In this document: positions 8,436-15,826 of the stretch, piece by piece
Position numbering within the stretch: the stretch's first letter is position 1
Layout of the letters: each line of letters starts with the position of its first letter
Assembly (NCBI GenBank): GCA_040775095.1
Contig: JAXGTD010000078.1
Coordinates: 1 to 20,003, forward strand
Direction of reading: 5' to 3'
Source: JAXGTD01 sp040775095
Lineage (GTDB): Bacteria > Pseudomonadota > Gammaproteobacteria > Chromatiales > Chromatiaceae
DNA: 20,003 nucleotides
Notes under the pieces: model-generated
Told to the model about the DNA's origin: nothing
Databases searched by the model: none
Seen by the model: the letters and a program-made list of their open reading frames with translations, nothing else
Made by a program: the position numbers and the translations under genes

Positions 8436-8441
8436 ATTCTA
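8436..8441 (-). promoter_or_regulatory. Putative -10 element for the hypothetical-permease unit
   Basis: TAGAAT on the minus strand, 5 of 6 to the sigma-70 -10 box, lies 33 bases before the ATG at 8402. The same hexamer precedes mepA. A convincing -35 is not seen at 16-18 bases. Confidence 0.38.
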
Positions 8442-8638
8442 ACCCCCCCGGCCGGTCGTTGCCGCGTCGGGCGGCGAATAGCGATGTCCTGTCCGGGTCG
8501 GGCCCGGCGCGGCTTGGGCAGGGCCCCCGCGTTTGCAGGCGGTGTCGGGGCGCCGCGCTGCGCGGGATCGACTTGGCGCCCACGCTTGTGGACCTCGCGA
8601 TGCCTGCCATGGGCTCACTCTACCTTGGTACACGATCC

Positions 8639-9313
8639 ATGTTGCTCACCATTGAAGGCCTGCTCAACGCGGCCCAGCTCGAGAAGATCCATGAGGTGCT
8701 TGCGCACGCCGAGTTTGTCGACGGGCGCCTGAGCGCGGGATTCGCCGCCCGACGGGTCAAGCGCAACCAGGAGATGCGCCAGGACCCGGATCGGATGAAG
8801 CTGCTGATCCGGATCCTGATGGCCAGTCTGGGCCATCACGAGACCTTCCGCTTTGGCGTGCTGCCACACCGGGTGGCCGACCCGATCTTTGCCCGTTACC
8901 AGCCCGGCATGACCTACGGCGATCACGTCGATGACCCGATCATGGGCACCACCGGGCCGCGGTTTCGCTCCGACGTGTCCATGACCGTCTTTCTGAATCC
9001 GCCCGAGGACTACGACGGCGGTGAGCTGGTGGTGCGTACCTCGTTCGGCCAGCGCCGCGTCAAGCTGGCCGCCGGCGACGCGGTGATTTACCCGTCTTCG
9101 AGCCTGCACCACGTCGCCGAGGTCACGCGCGGCGAGCGGATGGTGGCGCTGACCTGGATCCAGAGCTACGTGCGCGACCCGGCCCAGCGGGAGCTGCTCT
9201 ATGAGCTCAACCTGGCCCGCGAGGCGCTGCTCAAGCAGGCCCCGGAGGCCGAGCACACCGGCTATGTCGATCGCTCCTATGCCAACCTGGTGCGCATGTG
9301 GAGCGACCTGTGA
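8639..9313 (+). CDS. PKHD-type hydroxylase, Fe(II)/2OG dioxygenase (YbiX/PiuC family)
   Basis: 224 residues, almost exactly the ~226 of E. coli YbiX and Pseudomonas PiuC, proteins often linked to iron uptake with no firmly known substrate. Family landmarks run in order: FVDGRLSAGFAARRVKRN near the start, RYQPGMTYGDHVDDP with metal ligands H96 and D98, DYDGGELVV, YPSSSLHHVAEVTRGER with metal ligand H157 and 2-oxoglutarate-binding R167, then TWIQSYVRDPAQRELLYEL and a terminal VRMWSDL. The ATG at 8639 is set by homology to the family N-terminus; the Shine-Dalgarno is weak. Upstream in-frame codons to 8459 are arginine-rich and unlike the family. No TonB-dependent receptor lies next door, so an iron-uptake link is not shown by context. 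Confidence 0.95.
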   Translation: MLLTIEGLLNAAQLEKIHEVLAHAEFVDGRLSAGFAARRVKRNQEMRQDPDRMKLLIRILMASLGHHETFRFGVLPHRVADPIFARYQPGMTYGDHVDDPIMGTTGPRFRSDVSMTVFLNPPEDYDGGELVVRTSFGQRRVKLAAGDAVIYPSSSLHHVAEVTRGERMVALTWIQSYVRDPAQRELLYELNLAREALLKQAPEAEHTGYVDRSYANLVRMWSDL

Positions 9314-9334
9314 GCCTCCCGGTGATGCCAGAGA

Positions 9335-9367
9335 CCGCCGGCCCGAGTTGATTCGCTTCACCGGCGG
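9335..9367 (+). repeat. Inverted repeat after the PKHD gene
   Basis: CCGCCGG (9335-9341) is complementary to CCGGCGG (9361-9367) with a 19-base loop, 22 bases past the stop. Without a T tract it is a weak terminator candidate only. Confidence 0.3.
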
Positions 9368-9423
9368 CCCGCGGAAGGAGGTGGGCGGCGGCGCTGGTCG
9401 AGCCCGGAACGTCGGTCTGCCGA

Positions 9424-9452
9424 TTGACAGACGCATTGGTTCGGGGTAGCTT
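9424..9452 (+). promoter_or_regulatory. Promoter of tRNA-Pro
   Basis: A perfect -35 box TTGACA (9424-9429) is followed after 17 bases by TAGCTT (9447-9452) as a poor -10. Transcription would start near 9459, a few bases before the mature tRNA. The stretch between -10 and the tRNA is GC-rich, as in stringently controlled stable-RNA promoters; that last point is inference. Confidence 0.7.
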
Positions 9453-9462
9453 GCACGGCTTT

Positions 9463-9539
9463 CCGGGCGTAGCGCAGTCTGGTAGCGCACCACAATGGGG
9501 TTGTGGGGGTCGCAGGTTCGAATCCTGCCGCCCGGACCA
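9463..9539 (+). tRNA. tRNA-Pro (anticodon GGG)
   Basis: A full 77-base cloverleaf: acceptor CCGGGCG/CGCCCGG, D arm GCGC/GCGC, anticodon stem CCACA/TGTGG with loop ATGGGGT (anticodon GGG, reads CCC and CCU), T arm GCAGG/CCTGC with TTCGAAT, discriminator A and encoded CCA. The sequence closely parallels E. coli tRNA-Pro(GGG). Confidence 0.97.
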
Positions 9540-9570
9540 AATCGAAACAGCACCTTATCCGGTGCACGGG

Positions 9571-9605
9571 AACGCGGTATCCGCTTGGTCGGAGCCGCGT
9601 TTTTT
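9571..9605 (+). terminator. Terminator after tRNA-Pro
   Basis: AACGCGG (9571-9577) pairs with CCGCGTT (9595-9601), with inner TCCG/CGGA pairing, followed by a T run through 9605. A smaller hairpin GCACC/GGTGC (9550-9565) lies between it and the tRNA. Confidence 0.85.
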
Positions 9606-9661
9606 CGTCTCTGGCGGTGCATTTTCCCGGGCCGGTGCTGGCCGATCAGCGGCTTCCGGGG

Positions 9662-9667
9662 TATACA
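9662..9667 (+). promoter_or_regulatory. Possible -10 box of the macroglobulin gene
   Basis: TATACA lies 35 bases before the ATG and after the tRNA terminator, where an independent promoter is needed. The -35 region (around CTGGCC at 9638-9643) is a poor match. Confidence 0.4.
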
Positions 9668-9702
9668 CTGCTCCGGCAACCGCCAACCGGAGGAGAACCG
9701 CT

Positions 9703-12700
9703 ATGCGCGCCCGTAACGGCCGTCGTCTCGCCGCGCTGTCCGCACTCTGTCTGTTCGTCCTGCCGCTGTCATTGGCCAGCGCATCCGCCAGCGCCGCGGC
9801 CCCCGCGCAGCAGCGTCGTGTGGTGGTCATCGAGGGGGCGGATTATTTCGGGCGCGACTACGACACCCTGCGGGACGTCGCCCTGGATGACTGCGAGACG
9901 GCCTGCCTGAACGACTCGCGCTGCCGCGCCTTCACGTTTAACCGGAAGTCCGGCTGGTGTTTTCTGAAGAGCGACCACGGTGAGCTGCGCGCCTTCGATG
10001 GCGCCGTCTCCGGACGCATTGTGACGGGTCAGGCGGATGCCGCCGATGAGCAGGCGATGCGCCTCTCCGAGCTGGCATTTCTGCCCGGCGGGTACCGGGA
10101 CGAGGCGCAGGAGCTGCGTACGCGCATCGCGCAGGCGGGCGATGGCGCCGATGGCAGCTTCGACCAGATCGTCGCCGATGCGCGTGCCGCCTGGCATGCC
10201 GGCAATGCCGAGCGTGCCGCGGGCCTGTTCGCGGTGGCGCTGCGTCTGGCACCGGACAACCATGCGCTCTGGTTGCGGCTCTCCGACGCCGCGCTGGCCG
10301 CCGAGCCCAGCGACTGGAAGCTGCGACGGCGTTTCAGCGAGGAGTCCACCGCGGCGGCGATCAATGCCTACCTGAACGCCTCGGGCATCAGTGAGCGTGC
10401 CGCGGCCCTGACGTCGATCGGCCGTTCACTCGAGAAGCGCTCCGCCTGGCGACCGGCGATTCGCGCCGAGCGCGCTGCGCTGGCCCTGGTGGACGACGCC
10501 CCGTTGCGCACCCACCTCGATGCGCTGCTCGCCGAGCATGGCTTCCGCATCGTTGACCACAGTGTCTCGTCGGATGCGCGCGACCCGCGCATCTGCGTTC
10601 AGTTCTCGGATCCGCTCGCCCGTGACGCGCGCAACCTGGCCGACTACATTCAGCTCGACGACCCGGGTCTGGCGGTAGAGCCGGAGGACCGGCAGATCTG
10701 TATCGATGGGGTTCGCCACGGCGAGCGTTATCGGTTCCGGGTGCGGGCGGGGCTCCCTGCCAACGACGGCGAGCGTCTCGCCAAGGCCGTCGAGCTCGAG
10801 GTCTATGTGCGTGATCGCTCACCGGCGGTGCGCTTTCCCGGCCGGGCCTATGTGCTGCCCAGCGGCGGCGATGCGGCGCTGCCGATCGTCAGCGTCAACA
10901 CCGGCGTCATCGCGGCGACCCTCTATCGCATCGGCGAGCGTGCGCTTGGTGGCTTCGTCGCCGACGAGACGCTGCTGACCCAGCTCTCGCGCTACGATGC
11001 CGAGGCCATTGCGGAGCGCCGCGGCGAGCAGCTCTGGCAGGGTGAGATCGATGTGCGTCCCGGTCTGGAGCAGGCCATGAACGAGGAGGTCACGACGGCC
11101 ATCCCGGTCGCGCAACTGATCGGCTCGGCGGGATCCTCACGCATCCAGCCCGGCGCCTACGTGCTCACGGCGCGCCCGCGCGACGGCAAGGACGACGCGG
11201 ATGCGCTCGCGACGCAATGGTTCGTTGTCTCCGACCTGGGCCTGACCGCGCTCGCTGGCAACGACGGTCTGCACGTTCTGGTGCGCTCGCTGTCCAGTGC
11301 CGAGCCCATCGCCGGGGTCCGCGTCCGGCTCGTGGCGCTGAATGAAGAGGTGCTCGGCGCGGCAGACACCGATGCCGAGGGCTACCTCAGGCTGGAGCCC
11401 GGTCTGCTGCGCGGCACCGGCGGCAACGCGCCGGCGTTGCTGATGGCGCACGGGCCGGGTGGCGACGACGGTTTCCTCGACCTGCGCGCGGCGTCCTTCG
11501 ATCTCAGCGACCGTGGCGTCGACGGGCGCCCGGCGCCGAAACCGCTTGACGTGTATCTGGTCAGCGAGCGGGGTATCTACCGCCCTGGCGAATCGGTGCA
11601 GCTCACGGCGCTGGTGCGCGATCCCCATGCCGATGCGGTGGCCGACGTGCCGCTGACGTTCATCGTCAAGCGCCCGGACGGGGTCGAGCACCTGCGCGTG
11701 CAGGTGCCGGATCAGGGTCTCGGCGCGCATGCGCTCAGTGTGCCGTTGTCGGCCAGCGCCATGCGCGGGACCTGGCAGGTTCAGGTGTTCGCCGACCCGC
11801 AAGGGCCCGTGTTGGCGCAGGTGCCGTTCCTGGTCGAGGACTTCGAGCCGGAGCGGCTCGACTTCGCGCTGGAGGGCTCCGCCGATGCCATCGACCCGGC
11901 CGATCCGCCCAGCGTTGGCGTCGATGCCCGCTTTTTGTATGGCGCCCCCGCGGCCAATCTGACGGTGGAGGGCACGACGCTGGTGCGTTCCGCCGCGGGT
12001 CTCGCGGCCTGGCCGGGTTTCCGATTTGGCCTCGAGAGCGAGCAGATCGAGCCGCGGGGCACGCCGCTGCCCGGTGCCGAGACCGATGCCCACGGGCGCG
12101 CCCGGCTCGGTATCGAGCTGCCGGACATGGCGCCCACGAGCCGGCCGCTCGAGGCCCAGATCAGCGTGCGCGTGCTCGACGGGAGCGGCCGCCCGGTCGA
12201 GCGCGACCTGACCCTTCCCATCGCGGAGCGGCGGGCGCGCATCGGTGTCCGGCCGCTGTTTGATGGTGCCGTGGATCAGGGCGGCAATGCCGCGTTTGAG
12301 GTCATTGCGCTGGGTGTCGATGGGAAGCGCATCGCGCTGGCTGGTCTGACCTGGACCCTGTCCCGCGTGCAGACATCCTATCAATGGTATCAGACTGATG
12401 GCGACTGGAAGTTCGAGCCCGTCGTCAGCCGCCGCCGGGTCTCGAGTGGCAACATCGATCTGCCCGCGGGCGAGGGTGCCGCCGGGGCCGCGCGCATCGA
12501 GGCGCCGGTCGACTGGGGCGGCTATTCGCTGGTGGTGAGCGACACGGATGGCCGCGCGGTGCCGGCCAGTGTCGCCTTCGAGGCCGGCTGGTACGTCGCC
12601 CCCAAGGCGTTCGACACCCCGGACGTGCTCAAGGTCTCGCTGGACAAGGCCGAGTACCGAATCGGCGAGCGCGCGCGTGTGCGGCTGGAGCCGCGTTTCC

Positions 12701-15264
12701 CGGGCCTCGCGCTGGTCATGGTCGTGGACGAGGGCCTGGTGACGATGCAGCCGGTGGCGGTGCCAGAGGAGGGCGCCACCGTGGAGTTGCCGGTCACGGC
12801 CGCCTGGGGCCCCGGCGCCTATGTCACGGCCGTGCTTTACCGCGGCATGGATCTGGCCGCGAAGCGGATGCCCGCGCGTGCCATCGGTCTGCACTGGGTC
12901 AGTGTCGATCCCGGCGACCGGCGTCTTGCGCTGGCGCTGGACGTCGTGGAGAAGCCCTCGCCACGCGGGCCGCTGGAGATCGACCTGGAGATTGACAACC
13001 TGGCGCCCGGCACGGAGGCGTATGCCACCGTCGCCGCGGTCGATATCGGCATTCTCAACCTGACCCGCTTTGCATCCTGGGCGCCGGACGGCTGGTATTT
13101 TGGCCAGCGTCGGCTTGGGCTGGCGATCCGCGATCTCTATGGCCGGCTCATCGACCGCATGCAGGGTGAGCCGGGACGGGTACGCTCCGGCGGCGACGCG
13201 ATGGTGCTGGCACAGTTCGAGGGGCCGCCTCCGAGCGAGGCCCTGGTCGCGTTTCACTCGGGCATCTTGCGTGTGGAGGATGACGGGCGCGCCCACGTCG
13301 CGTTCGATCTGCCCGATTTCAACGGCGCCGTTCGCGTGATGGCCATGGCCTGGTCCGACACGGGTGTGGGCCATGCGGCAAAGGACCTGATCGTGCGGGA
13401 CCCCGTGGTGATCAGCGCTGCGATGCCGCGCTACTTGGCGCCCGGCGACCGCTCCCGACTGCTCGTGGAGCTGGCGCATGTCGAGGGTCCCGCCGGGCAG
13501 ATGGAGCTGGCGGTGACCACAAGCGGCAATGGCCTGCGCCTCGACAACGATGGCGCCCCGCTCTTGGTGGATGTACCCGAGGGGCGCCGGGTCCAGCTGA
13601 GTCTGCCCGTGGAGGCCACCGCGATCGGCGACAACGCGCTGCAGATCACACTCGTGACCCCGGACGGTCGCGAGCTGACCAAGGACCTGCTGCTGGCGGT
13701 GCGCAGCCTCGAGCCGCCGGTGTTCACGACCACGGCGACGGTACTTCAACCCGGCGGTCCCGGGCTGACCCTGGATTCGGGGCTGCTGGAGCCGGACGGA
13801 TCGGGTGGACTGCTGCCGGGCACCGAGGCCTGGCTGGCCTCGGTCAGCGGGGCCGGTCGCATCGATGTGCCCGGTGTGGTGCGCGCGTTGGACCGCTACC
13901 CCTACGGCTGCGCCGAGCAGATCACCAGCCGCGCCATGCCGCTGTTGTATCTCGATCCGGTCGCGCTCGCCGCCGGCCTGTCCGGCGACCCCGAGGTGCA
14001 TGGGCGTATCGAGGAGGCAGTCGGCGATGTGCTGACCGACCAATCCGCCACCGGCGGTTTCGGGTCGTGGGGGCCGGGCAGTGGCGACCTCTGGCTCGAT
14101 GCCTATGTGACCGATTTCCTGACCCGTGCCAAGGAACAGGGCTACGCGGTACCGCCGACGGCGTTCGCGATCGCGCTCGATAACCTGCGCAATCAGCTCG
14201 GCTACGCAGGGGACTTCGCGCGTGGCGGCGAGGACGTTGCTTACGCCCTCTATGTGCTGGCGCGTAATGGCCGCGCCGTGATCGGCGATCTGCGCTACTA
14301 CCAGGAGACCAAGCTCGACGCCTTTGCCACGCCGATGTCCCGCGCCCAGCTTGGCGCCGCGCTCGCGCTCTACGGTGAGCGCGCGCGGGCCGCGATCGCG
14401 CTGCGCTCGGCGCTGGATCTCTGGCTCTCCGAGGCCGACGCGGGCGACTGGCGCGGCGACTATGGCTCGCATATCCGCGACGGCGCGGCGCTGCTGAGCC
14501 TCGCCGCCGAGAGCGGGACCGACGCCATCGACCTGCGCAAACTGGCGCAGCAGCTGGACCGGGCCTGGTCCGCGGCGCCCGATCCCAGCACGCAGGACCA
14601 GGCCTGGATGTTGATGGCGGCTCACGCGTTGATGGAGGGGGAGGCGCGGCCGCGGCTGCGCGTTGACGGGGTGCTCCAGGCTGGTCCGTTCTATCGCCGC
14701 CTCGATGCCGTCGACCTCGCCGCCACGTCGCTGACCATCGCCAACGCCGGAGAGGATCCCATCGACGCCCTGGTCACGGCCACCGGCGTGCCGCTGGACC
14801 CGCCACCGGCCTCGGGCAACGGCTACCGGATCGAACGTGCCTACTACGACCTCGATGGGCGCCGCGCCGATCCGGGGCGTGTGACGCAGGGCGATCGCAT
14901 GGTCGTGTTGTTGACGGTGCAGGCCGACCGCCCGCGTGCGGCCCGGTTGATCGTGAACGATCCACTCCCCGCTGGCTTCGAGATCGACAACCCGCACCTG
15001 ATCGGCGCGGGCTCGATCACTGGCATCCCCTGGCTCAACGTGGTCGACACCCCGGCCCACGTCGCGTTTCGCACCGAGCGTTTCATTGCTGCCCTGGACC
15101 GCGGCAAACAGGATCCTTCTCGATTCCAACTCGCCTATGTCGTGCGTGCCGTCTCGCCCGGGTCGTTCGCCCACCCGGCGGCGCTGGTCGAGGATATGTA
15201 CCGCCCGGCCCGGCGCGCCCGCACCGGCCCCGGACGGACCGAGGTCGTTGTGCCCGGGCCTTGA
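9703..15264 (+). CDS. Secreted alpha-2-macroglobulin family protein with N-terminal PAN/apple domain
   Basis: 1853 residues. Bacterial macroglobulins (COG2373, like E. coli YfhM) are thought to trap attacking proteases in the periplasm through a reactive thioester. A type I signal peptide (about 1-33) carries no lipobox, unlike the lipoprotein YfhM. Residues 48-110 form a PAN/apple domain with C64, C68, C74 and C86. Macroglobulin domains follow: MG2 with YRPGE (626-630), VVDEGLV (from 1007), and the A2M domain with LPDFNG (from 1203). The thioester motif is GCAEQ, with C1403 and Q1406 intact, followed by the helical thioester domain and a C-terminal beta region. GGAGGAG at 9689-9695, 7 bases before the ATG, fixes the start. 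The usual partner gene pbpC is not beside it. Longer in-frame starts run through the tRNA and are wrong. Confidence 0.94.
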   Translation: MRARNGRRLAALSALCLFVLPLSLASASASAAAPAQQRRVVVIEGADYFGRDYDTLRDVALDDCETACLNDSRCRAFTFNRKSGWCFLKSDHGELRAFDGAVSGRIVTGQADAADEQAMRLSELAFLPGGYRDEAQELRTRIAQAGDGADGSFDQIVADARAAWHAGNAERAAGLFAVALRLAPDNHALWLRLSDAALAAEPSDWKLRRRFSEESTAAAINAYLNASGISERAAALTSIGRSLEKRSAWRPAIRAERAALALVDDAPLRTHLDALLAEHGFRIVDHSVSSDARDPRICVQFSDPLARDARNLADYIQLDDPGLAVEPEDRQICIDGVRHGERYRFRVRAGLPANDGERLAKAVELEVYVRDRSPAVRFPGRAYVLPSGGDAALPIVSVNTGVIAATLYRIGERALGGFVADETLLTQLSRYDAEAIAERRGEQLWQGEIDVRPGLEQAMNEEVTTAIPVAQLIGSAGSSRIQPGAYVLTARPRDGKDDADALATQWFVVSDLGLTALAGNDGLHVLVRSLSSAEPIAGVRVRLVALNEEVLGAADTDAEGYLRLEPGLLRGTGGNAPALLMAHGPGGDDGFLDLRAASFDLSDRGVDGRPAPKPLDVYLVSERGIYRPGESVQLTALVRDPHADAVADVPLTFIVKRPDGVEHLRVQVPDQGLGAHALSVPLSASAMRGTWQVQVFADPQGPVLAQVPFLVEDFEPERLDFALEGSADAIDPADPPSVGVDARFLYGAPAANLTVEGTTLVRSAAGLAAWPGFRFGLESEQIEPRGTPLPGAETDAHGRARLGIELPDMAPTSRPLEAQISVRVLDGSGRPVERDLTLPIAERRARIGVRPLFDGAVDQGGNAAFEVIALGVDGKRIALAGLTWTLSRVQTSYQWYQTDGDWKFEPVVSRRRVSSGNIDLPAGEGAAGAARIEAPVDWGGYSLVVSDTDGRAVPASVAFEAGWYVAPKAFDTPDVLKVSLDKAEYRIGERARVRLEPRFPGLALVMVVDEGLVTMQPVAVPEEGATVELPVTAAWGPGAYVTAVLYRGMDLAAKRMPARAIGLHWVSVDPGDRRLALALDVVEKPSPRGPLEIDLEIDNLAPGTEAYATVAAVDIGILNLTRFASWAPDGWYFGQRRLGLAIRDLYGRLIDRMQGEPGRVRSGGDAMVLAQFEGPPPSEALVAFHSGILRVEDDGRAHVAFDLPDFNGAVRVMAMAWSDTGVGHAAKDLIVRDPVVISAAMPRYLAPGDRSRLLVELAHVEGPAGQMELAVTTSGNGLRLDNDGAPLLVDVPEGRRVQLSLPVEATAIGDNALQITLVTPDGRELTKDLLLAVRSLEPPVFTTTATVLQPGGPGLTLDSGLLEPDGSGGLLPGTEAWLASVSGAGRIDVPGVVRALDRYPYGCAEQITSRAMPLLYLDPVALAAGLSGDPEVHGRIEEAVGDVLTDQSATGGFGSWGPGSGDLWLDAYVTDFLTRAKEQGYAVPPTAFAIALDNLRNQLGYAGDFARGGEDVAYALYVLARNGRAVIGDLRYYQETKLDAFATPMSRAQLGAALALYGERARAAIALRSALDLWLSEADAGDWRGDYGSHIRDGAALLSLAAESGTDAIDLRKLAQQLDRAWSAAPDPSTQDQAWMLMAAHALMEGEARPRLRVDGVLQAGPFYRRLDAVDLAATSLTIANAGEDPIDALVTATGVPLDPPPASGNGYRIERAYYDLDGRRADPGRVTQGDRMVVLLTVQADRPRAARLIVNDPLPAGFEIDNPHLIGAGSITGIPWLNVVDTPAHVAFRTERFIAALDRGKQDPSRFQLAYVVRAVSPGSFAHPAALVEDMYRPARRARTGPGRTEVVVPGP

Positions 15265-15337
15265 GCCCTGGTCGCGGAGGACTGGAGCCATCGGCCGACC
15301 CCATGCGGGCAATTGCCGTCACGGCGATGAATGGAGC

Positions 15338-15351
15338 GGGGCATCAGCCCC
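15338..15351 (+). repeat. Single CRISPR-repeat-like hairpin
   Basis: GGGGC (15338-15342), loop ATCA, GCCCC (15347-15351), followed by ATTGGAAGC. A GC palindrome before an ATTGAAGC-like end is common in some CRISPR direct repeats. I find no second copy in the window, so this is not an array. Confidence 0.3.
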
Positions 15352-15511
15352 ATTGGAAGCTGCAACGGGGCCTCGGTACAAAGACAGACGGGTGGTCAGA
15401 CCATCCGGTGCGCCGGTCGGGGACTGTCTCTATCGCTTCTGGGCCTGGTCGTCGAGATCCGGCTACAATGCGCCACAGAGCTCCGCGATCCCCATGTTGC
15501 GCGTAGTGACC

Positions 15512-15531
15512 CCGGGGCAGGTCAGCCCCGG
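15512..15531 (+). repeat. GC-rich hairpin in candidate leader
   Basis: CCGGGGC (15512-15518) and GCCCCGG (15525-15531) form a perfect 7-bp stem with loop AGGTCA, about 30 bases before an AGGAGG ribosome site. No T tract follows. Confidence 0.45.
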
Positions 15532-15569
15532 CAGGCCCCTGTCCGGTTACGGCACCAGGAGGCTACCTT

Positions 15570-15642
15570 GAGAAATTCCAAGGGGCCCCTGCGGCGTAGG
15601 GTGCGGGCACGCGGAGACCTTGTCTGTCGAGCGCCGTCCTGA
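15570..15642 (+). CDS. Possible short peptide (leader ORF or gene remnant)
   Basis: A TTG codon about 5 bases after AGGAGG opens a basic reading frame of about 24 codons (begins LRNSKGPLRRRVRARG, ends TGA). The ribosome site is among the best in the window, but the peptide matches nothing I know. It could be a leader peptide, the relic of a truncated gene, or chance. Confidence 0.22.
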
Positions 15643-15770
15643 AGAGTCGCGGCAAAGGGATCTGTCAGGCGCCGGGGGCGGTGCGGTTGGTGTTCGACTC
15701 CATGGCTCCTTGCGCGTCTCGTCTCGCGAGGTGCGCGTTGACTCAATGCCCGGAAGCTATCCAATCGGCG

Positions 15771-15807
15771 TGCCCCTGGACGTTGCGAATTGGGGCAGAG
15801 GTTTTTT
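15771..15807 (+). terminator. Terminator-like hairpin with T6, just upstream of the propeller gene
   Basis: TGCCCC (15771-15776) pairs with GGGGCA (15792-15797), with TTTTTT at 15802-15807 after a 5-base gap. It could end transcripts from upstream or act as an attenuator before the gene at 15827. The 6-bp stem and 15-base loop make it modest. Confidence 0.35.
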
Positions 15808-15826
15808 GACATCGAGGCCCATCGTT

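Larger units (their letters stand above)
15265..15826. other. 562-base gap with structured leader-like features
   Basis: No full gene is recognised. In order it holds: a GGGGC-ATCA-GCCCC hairpin with CRISPR-repeat-like flanks (15338-15351), an isolated TACAAT box (15464-15469), a 7-bp hairpin (15512-15531), AGGAGG before a short TTG reading frame ending at 15642, and a terminator-like hairpin with T6 (15771-15807). This layout could be a leader transcript or the remains of a decayed gene. Confidence 0.5.

Noticed and set aside
9463..9539. tRNA-Pro as an integration site of a genomic island
   Set aside because: I found no direct repeat of the tRNA 3' end elsewhere in the window and no integrase gene.
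9424..9702. N-terminal extension of the macroglobulin reading frame
   Set aside because: It runs through tRNA-Pro and its terminator; the ATG at 9703 has a strong Shine-Dalgarno and is followed by a signal peptide.
11137..15312. A 1391-codon open frame antisense to the macroglobulin gene
   Set aside because: It is a shadow of a GC-rich coding frame: the protein is Arg/Gly/His/Gln-rich and resembles no family, while the plus strand has clear domains, a signal peptide and a Shine-Dalgarno.
15806..15811. Perfect TTGACA as a promoter -35
   Set aside because: A -10 at 16-18 bases would fall inside the gene's first codons and none resembles TATAAT.
15620..15826. N-terminal extension of the propeller protein
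   Set aside because: It would bury the signal peptide inside the protein and crosses a terminator-like hairpin.
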